Below, in pieces: positions 34,773 through 43,003 of a stretch of 64,000 nt of DNA. The position numbers were made by a program, and so were the translations under genes. Below the pieces are notes generated by a model. It was not told where the DNA came from. It saw only the letters and a program-made list of their open reading frames with translations, and did not search any database. Positions within the stretch are counted from its first letter, which is position 1, and each line of letters opens with the position of its first letter. The DNA is from Leptospiraceae bacterium (lineage in GTDB: Bacteria > Spirochaetota > Leptospiria > Leptospirales > Leptospiraceae), in assembly GCA_024233865.1 (NCBI GenBank), contig JACKPA010000012.1:62001-126000 (forward strand), read 5' to 3'.

Positions 34773-36059
34773 TCAACGGCAACGGCAAGGACAACATGGT
34801 AAAGGCTTCCTCTTTAAAGCATTAGCCCACTCTTTTTCCCATTTATCAAGACCTTCAGCTGGTGTTATTATAGGGCCTCCTCCTCCGCCTAATTCAGGAA
34901 AAGGATTACCAGATACATAATATTTACCCAAACCAGTTTGTTCTCCCATAAAACCTACAAATCCTTCAGACGCGAAACCCAGAGCACCTGCTATTGTGTT
35001 TCCTGTTGCACCTGCATTTTCCCCCAACGCTGCTCCTTCTTTCCCGTCTAAAACTCTTCCTAATTCCCTACCAAAGGTTTTCATAAAAGGTCCTGTAACC
35101 AACATTCCGATCATACTCGTACTTGCTATTGTAATAAGCCCACCCCAAGTAGTAGCACCAAATAAAATTGATGTGTGTAAAAAAACACCAGACAAGAAAT
35201 ATGAAGCTGTAGCTACGACTGCTATTTTGACCAAAGCCAATAATGCCCAACCTATAATAACAGCAGCTACTATCACAGCAATTCCAATTAAGATTTGTTT
35301 CAAACTCAACTTTGATAGTGGTTCAATGATTTGTCTATCTAGCCATACCCCAGCGTCAGAAAGTTGTTGACCACCCCATTTTCCAATACTACTCCGACTT
35401 ATTTGGTGTGATAAGCTATTTTGGTTATGGTGTTTCCCGAATATAAATTGATTAACCGTTTTTGCGGCTCTTTCAAGTCCTTTGGATGCCCACTTCAATC
35501 CTCCCGTTGCACTCTTAACCGCCCATTGTAGTCCACCAGTCATGTTTTTTACGATGTTACTAAACATCAAATCATACCTTGCATGACCGCTTGGGTCTCG
35601 GAAGTTGACGGGGTTTCCATTGGTATACATGTAAGGATTCATTCCCATAGCAGTGTTAGGGTCGGATTGGTTATCCGCTTGGATAAATCGACCGAGCATC
35701 GGATCGTAATATCGGCTTTTGTAGTAGTACAAACCGCTTTCGGAGTCTTCTTCCTGACCGGAATACTTATGTCGGAATATGTCCGGACCGCTTGAGTTTG
35801 TACGGTTGACTTCACCGTATGGTGTATAGGTAACGTAACTCCTTCCCGAATTGATGTCAACACCAGCTACCATCCTTCCGTTTCCATCTGTCAGCATACT
35901 CACACTACCCAAGTGATCGGGATGGATAAAGTGCATCCCCACAGTAGGTGTTCCCGCATAAACCGTTGATGGCGAAGGAGTTCCCAAAGGATCTGCTACG
36001 GAAGGTGTATCGGAAGTAATTCCCCCACCAGCCGCTTCCCAACAATCCGTCCGGTTCAT
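34773..36059 (-). CDS. RHS-repeat core with membrane-type C-terminal tip (3' part of a collapsed gene)
   Basis: 428 residues in the longest reading. The RHS core signature is clear: 'HFIHPDHLGSVSMLTDGNG', 'YSGQEEDSESGLYYYKSRYYDPMLGRFIQAD', 'NPYMYTNGNPVNFRDPSG'. The variable tip after it (about 160-428) has a long hydrophobic segment (KQILIGIAVIVAAVIIGWALLALV), further hydrophobic stretches, a Gly-rich part and a C-terminal Cys/Arg tail. RHS tips are often toxins, but no toxin motif is recognised. The first 30 residues overlap an SpvB remnant in another frame. A start in this frame is doubtful, so it may not be expressed. Confidence 0.7.
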   Translation of the reverse strand: MNRTDCWEAAGGGITSDTPSVADPLGTPSPSTVYAGTPTVGMHFIHPDHLGSVSMLTDGNGRMVAGVDINSGRSYVTYTPYGEVNRTNSSGPDIFRHKYSGQEEDSESGLYYYKSRYYDPMLGRFIQADNQSDPNTAMGMNPYMYTNGNPVNFRDPSGHARYDLMFSNIVKNMTGGLQWAVKSATGGLKWASKGLERAAKTVNQFIFGKHHNQNSLSHQISRSSIGKWGGQQLSDAGVWLDRQIIEPLSKLSLKQILIGIAVIVAAVIIGWALLALVKIAVVATASYFLSGVFLHTSILFGATTWGGLITIASTSMIGMLVTGPFMKTFGRELGRVLDGKEGAALGENAGATGNTIAGALGFASEGFVGFMGEQTGLGKYYVSGNPFPELGGGGGPIITPAEGLDKWEKEWANALKRKPLPCCPCRCR

Positions 36060-36237
36060 CCGAATGATAGACCAAAGAAAGGTTTGGCTGTACGTCTTTT
36101 GTTCCGGGTGGGACTTCTATTGGGTAAGAAGCATTTGCCTTTCCGTTGTCATCCACCACAACCTGTGGCATTGCTTGCGGAATTGTTCCTGTGGAATTCG
36201 TATCCAGATGTACCAATAACAAGCACAGTGCCATCAT
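36028..36237 (-). pseudogene. SpvB-like N-terminal remnant of the RHS gene
   Basis: From the ATG at 36237 the frame encodes a signal-like start and the SpvB N-terminal pattern 'ASYPIEVPPGTKDVQPNLSLVYHS...GLLGSGW' (residues 37-70). Right after GSGW (36028) the sequence continues as RHS core in a different frame. The large middle of the protein (beta-propeller and RHS repeats) is missing, so an internal deletion has fused the ends out of frame. Confidence 0.65.
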
Positions 36238-36682
36238 AAGTATAGCATTAAGTGCCTTTTTAGTGTTATATATATATATGGTAATTGTGTTAATTTTGTG
36301 AAGAGTTTCATGTGAATCACCTCGTGTGTTATCGTCCTAAAGACAAAGTGATTGGAAACAAAAATTTTTTGCAAGTCTTTTATGAATTATTTTTCCAAGC
36401 GGAAAGAAAAAAATTACGTTTTTCCCCCGAATAGCTAAAATTCACTTTAAGCTTCATTTACCCCCGTTCACGGGGGTAAGTGAAGCCAAAACCTGAATTT
36501 AAACCGAATGGGGGGGAATAAATTCGTTAATTATGTCTTTTTATTCAGTAATTTTTTCATTCTTTCCAATTCTTTTTTTAATGAAAGGAAAGAAAAGAGT
36601 TTTTTCAAAAACCTTATTGCCAAAAAATAGGAATATCCGTATACTAAAAAACAAGCATAAATCCCAAAAATCACGGTAAACT
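36238..36682. other. Intergenic region with TA run and C/G hairpin
   Basis: 445 nt without a convincing gene. It holds a TATATATATATA run (about 36270-36281), a hairpin TTACCCCCG-TTCA-CGGGGGTAA (36458-36479) with an outer CTTCA/TGAAG pair, a second GGGGGG run near 36510, and the AT-rich upstream region of the Uma2 gene. Confidence 0.5.
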
Positions 36683-37516
36683 ATGTTAACTTATAAAGAA
36701 AAAAAGAACTTTAATATAGAAGAAATGGAGATTGAGGACAGTAAACCGGTGGACAACATTTTTTCTGAAAAGCAAATGAGACTACTTACCGAGCCTTTGT
36801 ATACCTCATGGAAACCCAAAGAGCACATAAATTTTTTGGTAACTGCCAATGTTGGAATATTCACCGAAATATTAGAAAACCCAATTGTTCCAGATGTTTT
36901 GCTAAGTCTGGAAGTAGATATACCGGAAAGCAGAAAAAAAAAGGAAGATTTATGTTACTATTTGGACAAAATCGGCAAAGCACCGGAGGTAGTGATAGAA
37001 ATCGTATCCAATAAGGAAGGAAACGAATTGGATAGTAAGCTAAAAGACTATGGGAAAATCGGAGTTTTGTACTATACCGTTTATGATCCCGATTTACACA
37101 TATTGAAAGGAAATCCGGTAAGTAGCTTTAAGTATAAAAAAGGAATGGCATTTAGAATAGAAAAATCTTGGTTTGAGGAAGTGGGTTTGGGACTCAGATT
37201 ATGGGATGGAATTTTTGAGAATCAACATGGAACATGGCTTAGGTGGTGTGACTACTTTGGAGAAGTGATTCCTACCGGAAAAGAGTTGGCAGAACTGGAA
37301 AGACGTAAAACGGCAATAGAGCAAAAACAGAGAATAGAAGCTCAAAAACAAAGAATGGAGGCTCAAAAACAAGCTGAAGTAGAGAAAAATTGCAGAATGG
37401 AAACTCAAAAGCAAGCTGAAATAGAGAAAAATTACAGAATGGAAGCACAAAGACAAGTTGAACATTTGGCTCAAAAGTTACGTGAACTTGGCTTTAATCC
37501 GGAACAAGATTTGTAA
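36683..37516 (+). CDS. Uma2-family PD-(D/E)XK nuclease with C-terminal coiled coil
   Basis: 277 residues. Core motifs of the family: 'VPDVLLSLEV' and 'APEVVIEIVSNKEGNELDSKLKDYGKIGVLYYTVYDP' (acidic residues and Lys of the nuclease fold). From about residue 205 there are 10-11-residue repeats rich in Gln/Glu/Lys (QKQRMEAQKQAEVEKN type), a coiled coil, and the family's usual ending 'LAQKLRELGFNPEQDL'. Uma2 proteins are abundant in cyanobacteria and Leptospira with unproven function. Monocistronic. Confidence 0.8.
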   Translation: MLTYKEKKNFNIEEMEIEDSKPVDNIFSEKQMRLLTEPLYTSWKPKEHINFLVTANVGIFTEILENPIVPDVLLSLEVDIPESRKKKEDLCYYLDKIGKAPEVVIEIVSNKEGNELDSKLKDYGKIGVLYYTVYDPDLHILKGNPVSSFKYKKGMAFRIEKSWFEEVGLGLRLWDGIFENQHGTWLRWCDYFGEVIPTGKELAELERRKTAIEQKQRIEAQKQRMEAQKQAEVEKNCRMETQKQAEIEKNYRMEAQRQVEHLAQKLRELGFNPEQDL

Positions 37517-37535
37517 AAATTGGATGGCAACAGAT

Positions 37536-37778
37536 TCAGAAAGAAGGCAAGTATTCTGATTTTTGGTTGCACTTTTTTTCATTTTGAAAGGCTTGCAAAC
37601 ATGTTGCCAGTGCTATAGGAAACAATTCATTGTAAGAACTTGGAGCTAAAATAACAATATCCAGATAACGAATACAAGTTTTTATGTTCTCTTTTTTGGT
37701 ATCATCTTCGCAAGCTGATTTCTGACTTGTACAACTTAATATAAAAATTAAGCTAAAAAGTAATGTCATTTTTTTCAT
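37536..37778 (-). CDS. Small Cys-containing lipoprotein
   Basis: 80 residues. Signal ending FILSC; the mature part has four more Cys in a pattern of two pairs ('SACEDD...TCIRYL', 'ATCLQAF...KKCNQK'). Function unknown. It lies 36 nt downstream of yceI on the same strand. Confidence 0.6.
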   Translation of the reverse strand: MKKMTLLFSLIFILSCTSQKSACEDDTKKENIKTCIRYLDIVILAPSSYNELFPIALATCLQAFQNEKKCNQKSEYLPSF

Positions 37779-37814
37779 AATTACCCTCCGCGATCTCCGC
37801 GACTCCGCGTGAGA

Positions 37815-38384
37815 CTATTTCAACCAAGCTTCCCATTCTATCCGAACTTTATCTTTGATAGAAGTGAAAACAACCGACGGTCTCTCTACCTTAAAATCCG
37901 ATAGTAAAATATCAAAGGTTGCGTTTATTTTCAAACTACCATTTTCTTGCTTGGAGCTTGCCGTAAAACTAACGGGTTTGGTTGTTCCTTTGATCGTTAG
38001 ATCGCCTTGGAATGAATAGGTTCCTTTTTTGGTAAGTTCAAGGTTTTTGACAGAAAAGTTAATTTCTTTCTGGTCTGGATAGCCAAGAATTTCCCACATA
38101 TGAGAATCCCGATTTTCATCTCCGGTGTGCATATTCACAATAGTGCAACTAATTGAAAAAGGAACTTCCGCAGAAACACCATTCACATCCGGAATAACTT
38201 TCAGATTTTCTACCTTTGGTTTTATGCACTCCCCTTTTACCTTTTTGAATACGTGATCTGCAAAAAATTTGATCTTTAGCTCTTTGAAAACTACACCTGA
38301 TTTTTGTTCAATGGGTGCTTTCTTTTCTTGAGCATACAAAGAAAAAACAAAAAAACTAAACAAAAGAGCAATAAAATATTTCAT
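37815..38384 (-). CDS. YceI-family periplasmic protein
   Basis: The ATG at 38384 has GAGGG 6 nt upstream and begins a signal peptide (MKYFIALLFSFFVFSLYA). 189 residues with the YceI barrel pattern: 'EINFSVKNLELTKKGTYSFQGDLTIKGTTKPVSFTA' and 'ISDFKVERPSV'-like end. YceI proteins bind isoprenoid lipids in a lipocalin-like pocket. The upstream gene encodes a multi-helix membrane protein, a common pairing with cytochrome b561-like proteins. Confidence 0.85.
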   Translation of the reverse strand: MKYFIALLFSFFVFSLYAQEKKAPIEQKSGVVFKELKIKFFADHVFKKVKGECIKPKVENLKVIPDVNGVSAEVPFSISCTIVNMHTGDENRDSHMWEILGYPDQKEINFSVKNLELTKKGTYSFQGDLTIKGTTKPVSFTASSKQENGSLKINATFDILLSDFKVERPSVVFTSIKDKVRIEWEAWLK

Positions 38385-38392
38385 AAAATCCC

Positions 38393-38992
38393 TCAAAAAT
38401 AAAAAGTAGCAATAGAAACAGATAAAGCCGCAAAGCCCAACCAACCTACATTACGCATATCAGTCAAGCCCTGGGCTGAAGCATTGTGAACCGCCTTTTC
38501 ACCAAGGTAAGGTAAGGCAAGCATACAAGGAAGGTGAATAAAGATCATTGCTTTATGAGTAAAGATAGTACTCCAGCCTTTTTGTGGTGTTACATCCACT
38601 TTTTTGGGAGCCATAAAAGATAGAAAAGCAGTAGCACCATAAAGAGTAAAGGTTAAAAAACCTAACTTACCGTGATTTCCCATTGGCTCTTCATAACCCC
38701 TTTTGGACATAGCATAAAGTAGCAATTTGTCATCAGAAGGTGCCATTAAGTATGACGTTAAAATATAATTGGGAAGTCTTCTGCTTAATTTGTATTTGCT
38801 GTATTCCTCTTTGTAAGAGGCTTCACCGGCAACATTGGTTGCAAGCCAGCTAACCCAGGTAGCCAATCCTAATGCCTGGTGCCATTCCAAATAAGAACGT
38901 CTTTTTTTAAGGTATTTGGATGAGATGGATTTTTCCTCAGCGTATAAGGAGAATGTAAATAAGCAAAGTAGAATTAAGAATCTATTTAACAT
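38393..38992 (-). CDS. Multi-pass membrane protein, possibly cytochrome b561-like
   Basis: 199 residues. Signal-type N-terminus, then about four hydrophobic segments with His residues ('WHQALGLATWVSWL', 'NHGKLGFLTFTLYG', 'FTHKAMIFIHLPCML') that could bind heme in the membrane. Its stop is 8 nt before the yceI start, so the two are co-transcribed. The b561 link is an inference from the His spacing and the YceI neighbour. Confidence 0.6.
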   Translation of the reverse strand: MLNRFLILLCLFTFSLYAEEKSISSKYLKKRRSYLEWHQALGLATWVSWLATNVAGEASYKEEYSKYKLSRRLPNYILTSYLMAPSDDKLLLYAMSKRGYEEPMGNHGKLGFLTFTLYGATAFLSFMAPKKVDVTPQKGWSTIFTHKAMIFIHLPCMLALPYLGEKAVHNASAQGLTDMRNVGWLGFAALSVSIATFYF

Positions 38993-39074
38993 ATACCAAT
39001 CTTTTAACTGCCATTACAAGAATCTACAAAAATATATTTGACATGTTTGCGATTTGAGGGCATTCTTGAACCGT

Positions 39075-39269
39075 ATGAAAACCATAGGGAATAAAAGGAC
39101 TCGTACACCGGAAGAATGTCTGATTACCCAAAATAAGTTGATCTTTGAATTAGAGCAAATCAGACCCAATAAAAAGAAAAAAGGGATTATATTAAAATTT
39201 AAAACTTGGAAAGAATCGGAAGAGTTTGATTTAAAGAGAGCGGTTGATTACGTTGAACCCAAAGGATGA
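39075..39269 (+). CDS. Small basic protein upstream of a nucleotidyltransferase-like gene
   Basis: 64 residues from the ATG at 39075 (a TTG at 39054 would add 7). Lys/Arg/Glu-rich, no membrane segment ('EECLITQNKLIFELEQIRPNKKKKGIILKFKTW'). Its 3' end overlaps the next gene by 26 nt. Position and size fit the antitoxin or small partner of a two-gene module; this is inferred. Confidence 0.5.
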   Translation: MKTIGNKRTRTPEECLITQNKLIFELEQIRPNKKKKGIILKFKTWKESEEFDLKRAVDYVEPKG

Positions 39270-39717
39270 TTTAACCATTGTTTGCAAGTTGTTTATAGAA
39301 AAGGATGTCAAATTTCTTATTTGTGGCGCCAGGGCATGTGCTCTCCATGGTTATATTCGAGCGACTGAAGACATTGATATACTAGTTCAAAATAATAAAA
39401 AGAATATAGAAAAAGTAATCGAATGTATAAATGAGTTATATCCCCACCTAGAAGAAGTTACCGTAGATGATTTGATTTCCAATATTGTCTTAAAAATTTT
39501 AGATGAACCTGAATTGGATATAATGCTTTCCGCTTGGTCGGTAACCTATGAAGAAGCTCAAAAAGATGTATGCAAAGTTGTTTTTAACAATCTGGAAATA
39601 CCTTTTCTTGGTTTGGAATCGTTGTTAAAAAGCAAGGAGACTGAGAGAGAACAAGACAAGTGGGATTCTAAGATACTAAGAGAGATTTTGAAAAAGAAGC
39701 ATAAAACAAAGGAATAA
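39244..39717 (+). CDS. Nucleotidyltransferase-fold protein (AbiEii/DUF6036-like)
   Basis: TTG start (a second TTG is at 39253). 157 residues. The segment 'FLICGARACALHGYIRATEDIDILV' has the G.RA..HG..R.T.DID pattern of minimal nucleotidyltransferases, with the catalytic Asp pair in DID. The second acidic strand is 'ELDIMLSAWS'. The tail 'EIPFLGLESLLKSKETEREQDKWDSKILREIL' is typical of this family. AbiEii-like toxins and related enzymes modify tRNA or other RNA; the substrate here is unknown. Confidence 0.7.
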   Translation: MITLNPKDDLTIVCKLFIEKDVKFLICGARACALHGYIRATEDIDILVQNNKKNIEKVIECINELYPHLEEVTVDDLISNIVLKILDEPELDIMLSAWSVTYEEAQKDVCKVVFNNLEIPFLGLESLLKSKETEREQDKWDSKILREILKKKHKTKE

Positions 39718-39719
39718 AT

Positions 39720-41039
39720 ATGAAAAATATAGTAATATTACTTTTTATTGTAATTTTAAGCCTTGGTTGTGCCGGAAATCAAAAACCGGAAAAAAAAACC
39801 GAGATAAAATTATATGAACTGGATAGCTCCAATATTCGAACCGAAAGATTTAAAAATACTGGGAATTTGAAAGGCAAAGGACCGGTTCTTGTGAATACTC
39901 CTGCTAGCCAACTATCGGAGGATCAAATCAAGAACTTACCAAAACACGGAATTTGGGAAGAATACGCTGAAAAAGAGAACGTATCTACTAACGTGAAATA
40001 TAGTGTTTTGGAATCCAAGGGAGAATATAAAAACGGTAATCGAGAAGGTTTGTGGAAATATTTTTATGAAGACAAAAAGCTCTTTAAAGAAGTGAACTAT
40101 TCCAATGGTAAAAAAAACGGATTAGAAAAGAAATTTACCGGGAACGGTGATCTTATCAAGCAAGCAAGCTATATTGATGATCTGTTGCAAGGCGAATATT
40201 GGGAAAAATCGCAGAAAGGGATTTTGGAAAACGAAGGAGAATATACCGCCGGACAAAAAGCCGGAACCTGGAAAGAATACTACCCGGAAACGGGAAATCT
40301 TAAAAGTATAGCCAACTATTCCAATGATAAAAAAAATGGGAATTTTGTTCACTACTATGAGGATGGAAAAACCCAAATGGCTGTTGGAAAATACAGCAAT
40401 GATTTGGAAACCGGTCATTGGCAGTATTTTTATAAAAATGGAAACGTGCAAAGCGAAGGCGACTATAAACCAAGGAATTCCGATTTTCAAGACGAGCAAA
40501 AAGATACGCCGATGGCAAAAATTTCTCCCAAAGCGATCAAAGTGGGAACATGGAAACAGTACTACCAGTCCGGAGATTTATTTTCTACTGGTTTACGGGA
40601 AGGAAAACCCATGGGTGAATGGAAGTTTTATTACAAAGGAAACAAACTGGCTGCTAAAGGAATTATGACAAATGATATTATGATGAAGACAGGAGAAACG
40701 TTTACCAAAGACGGACTTATGGATAAAAAGGGCAATTTTATCCACTCCATTATCAAAATCGACCAAGAAAAAGATGAATTTTCCATGGATTATAAACCAT
40801 CAGCTCCTTTTATCTACTTTCGAGATGGGAAAAAGCATTTGGAAATCACAACTCGGAAAATTGGTGGGAAAAATGTTGCTTACGAATACGATGAAAATGA
40901 AAGCAAAATCGGAGAAGGTCCTTATGAGGCAATGATTGGAAAGAAAAACGGTTGCTGGACTTCCAAAGGTGAAAAGGTTTACTACGTTTTGGGAAAGGTG
41001 AGAAAAGGGGTCATGGCAAAAGCAGCCAATTGTGAGTGA
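39720..41039 (+). CDS. Lipoprotein with YwqK/MORN-like repeats
   Basis: 439 residues. Signal ending LSLGC. From about residue 75 to 330 there are eight or nine repeats of about 22-24 residues of the form G.WKYFYEDGKL..E.NYSNGKKNG, the YwqK/MORN-type pattern. No catalytic motif. Such proteins probably act as binding or scaffold modules at the membrane. It starts 2 nt after the nucleotidyltransferase-like gene but is probably a separate function. Confidence 0.8.
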   Translation: MKNIVILLFIVILSLGCAGNQKPEKKTEIKLYELDSSNIRTERFKNTGNLKGKGPVLVNTPASQLSEDQIKNLPKHGIWEEYAEKENVSTNVKYSVLESKGEYKNGNREGLWKYFYEDKKLFKEVNYSNGKKNGLEKKFTGNGDLIKQASYIDDLLQGEYWEKSQKGILENEGEYTAGQKAGTWKEYYPETGNLKSIANYSNDKKNGNFVHYYEDGKTQMAVGKYSNDLETGHWQYFYKNGNVQSEGDYKPRNSDFQDEQKDTPMAKISPKAIKVGTWKQYYQSGDLFSTGLREGKPMGEWKFYYKGNKLAAKGIMTNDIMMKTGETFTKDGLMDKKGNFIHSIIKIDQEKDEFSMDYKPSAPFIYFRDGKKHLEITTRKIGGKNVAYEYDENESKIGEGPYEAMIGKKNGCWTSKGEKVYYVLGKVRKGVMAKAANCE

Positions 41040-41173
41040 AGTAAAATACCTGCATCGCCAAATTTCTTCACGGTGAAATTCATGCTTCGAGACAGAATTT
41101 TTATCTATTTCAAGATATTCTCACTCAGTTGTGATTTTGTCGCCGTATTTTCCATTTGCCACCCTTAAACCTT

Positions 41174-41737
41174 TTACAAAAGCATAGCTTTGATTCTTTC
41201 CAAAGTATTAGTTCTACCTTCGGATAAGGGTTCCAGTTCTTTCAACTTGTATAAATCAACATCCCTGGCAAGGTCAAAAATTTTATCATCTTCTACGTGG
41301 AGTAGAATGTCTAGAAGTTTGTTTGGCTTATTTTCCAATAGTAAATTGAATACTTTTGTAGAAAGCCTTTTGTTCAAGCGAAACAGGATCATGGCGGCTT
41401 TTTCTGCGTTTAGATAAACAATAGATTCATAGATGTATTGAGGCTCTAATCCGGCTACGATGTTCAAAAAAAGGGATGGTTCCAAACTTTCGGCTATCAT
41501 AGCACCAACGGGAGGGTCAATATAAGATCGAATTACATAATGGATAATAAAGTTCGGGATGTATTTTATTATAACGGTGTTGGCTTGGATAGACTTTCGG
41601 ACGGCTTCCATCTTGACGTTGTAAAAGCCTTCGATAAACAATCGAACTTCATGAATTGTTTCAGGTGGTAAGTCTGCGATGGAATGAGGTATATCTCCAC
41701 CAACTAATTCTTCCAAAAAAACTAAATCTTCTTCCAT
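41174..41737 (-). CDS. Helical-repeat protein, MgtE-N-like
   Basis: 187 residues of short helical pairs ('PPVGAMIAESLEPSLFLNIVAGLEPQYIYESIVYLNAEKAAMILFRL'), resembling the N-terminal superhelix of MgtE and FliG but without a channel. It resembles the 255-residue protein at 27.0 kb, without the basic tail. Function unknown. Confidence 0.6.
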   Translation of the reverse strand: MEEDLVFLEELVGGDIPHSIADLPPETIHEVRLFIEGFYNVKMEAVRKSIQANTVIIKYIPNFIIHYVIRSYIDPPVGAMIAESLEPSLFLNIVAGLEPQYIYESIVYLNAEKAAMILFRLNKRLSTKVFNLLLENKPNKLLDILLHVEDDKIFDLARDVDLYKLKELEPLSEGRTNTLERIKAMLL

Positions 41738-41777
41738 GGTATTCAGCCATATTGCTTAAACCTTAGATAATTTTCAA

Positions 41778-42998
41778 TTAATTAAAAAAAAATTCCATTT
41801 CTTTTTTGAGCCAAAGGATACGAACGATAAGCATAGCCAAAAGCACAATGCCAAACCACAAAATTCCAAAATCATTGTAAGATTTTTTAGAATTTTTGTA
41901 CAAAATGATCATAGGGATGCTGAGAGTAAACATTCTCATTATGTTATCGTAAGTTAGCCAATAACCTTGTTCGGCAATCCCGGCAGTAAAAAGGATGAAT
42001 AAAATTGGAAGAAACCAAACAAAATCTTGAACCGTTTTAATATTTCTTAAATTCAAAAGCAGTAGCAGATAAAAAATAAAGATCGGATATTTTGCCAGTT
42101 CTCGAACAAAAGGTGATAGATTCATTGGAGTCGAAAACGAAATGCTTTTAAAAAAGCCAAAAAACGGATAATCGATCAAATCAAGAAATGTTAGTGGATA
42201 TGTTCCGGGATTGGCATCTAAAAAAAATCGAAGGTAGAAGACAAAGGCAAAATAAAAAATTATAGACCCCCCGACTAGTCCAAGCAAACTTTTAGTCTCA
42301 TTACTCCCCCCTGTTGGGGGGAGTATTTGGACTGAACTAGAACTAAAGCTATTTGGGGGGTAGCTTCTTTTCAGCCATAACAATAACAATAACATCCCCA
42401 TTATGCTGAGAGCTGATTCTTTGATCAAAACGAAAAAGCAGCCAAGCAGTAGCAAAACAGATATCTTTGCCGGTTTGTGGCAATCTTTTTGATTCAAAAA
42501 GTAGAATATAAAAATCGTCCAAGAGCATACCAAAGAATCGGATAGTAGTAATAGGTTTGAGTTGATTACAAAAGGCGAAAACAGATGGAAATTCGCCAAA
42601 TAGCGGATTTCTTTTTTGCAGAGTTTTTTGAGCATAACAAAGGACATAATGTGAGATAGGTGTAGTATTGCTAAAGTGATAACCGGATAGGCTTTTGTGC
42701 CAAATATTTTTGAAAAAATTGAGGTTAGCAAGGGAAGCCCGATTCGAGTAAATCGAACACTAAATGAGTCCAAAATCGGAAGTTGCGAAGAAACACCACT
42801 CAAATACTGATTGATCAAATAAAAAAATTGCCCATCATATCCACCACTTTTATATACCACAAAACCTTTATCAACAAAATCGGGATTCAGGTTCAAAAAT
42901 CCTTCCCAGATCCCAATCATCGAAGAAAGGTTGTAATCATAAGGTTTTATGCGATAATAAATTAAAATTACGTTTAAAATAATGTATAAAAATATCAT
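41778..42998 (-). CDS. Polytopic membrane protein, GT-C-glycosyltransferase-like
   Basis: 406 residues with about ten hydrophobic segments. Near the N-terminus is 'GFVVYKSGGYDGQFFYLINQ', then 'RFTRIGLPLLTSI', the pattern of a family linked to cell-surface polymer formation. A 10-bp C/G hairpin repeat (42302-42325) adds a polar stretch (about residues 215-235, SSSSVQILPPTGGSNETKS) between helices. It ends the ferrochelatase gene cluster, 5 nt from hemH. A sugar-polymer role is inferred. Confidence 0.6.
   Translation of the reverse strand: MIFLYIILNVILIYYRIKPYDYNLSSMIGIWEGFLNLNPDFVDKGFVVYKSGGYDGQFFYLINQYLSGVSSQLPILDSFSVRFTRIGLPLLTSIFSKIFGTKAYPVITLAILHLSHIMSFVMLKKLCKKEIRYLANFHLFSPFVINSNLLLLSDSLVCSWTIFIFYFLNQKDCHKPAKISVLLLLGCFFVLIKESALSIMGMLLLLLWLKRSYPPNSFSSSSVQILPPTGGSNETKSLLGLVGGSIIFYFAFVFYLRFFLDANPGTYPLTFLDLIDYPFFGFFKSISFSTPMNLSPFVRELAKYPIFIFYLLLLLNLRNIKTVQDFVWFLPILFILFTAGIAEQGYWLTYDNIMRMFTLSIPMIILYKNSKKSYNDFGILWFGIVLLAMLIVRILWLKKEMEFFFN
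42302..42325. repeat. C/G hairpin repeat inside the membrane-protein gene
   Basis: TACTCCCCCC-TGTT-GGGGGGAGTA, a perfect 10-bp stem, in frame in the gene. Third copy of the C/G hairpin type in the window. Confidence 0.6.
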
Positions 42999-43003
42999 TT
43001 TTT

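Noticed and set aside
35905..36059. Region as an ordinary start for the RHS protein
   Set aside because: The two frames overlap and the SpvB pattern breaks off mid-domain, which indicates a deletion rather than a native start.
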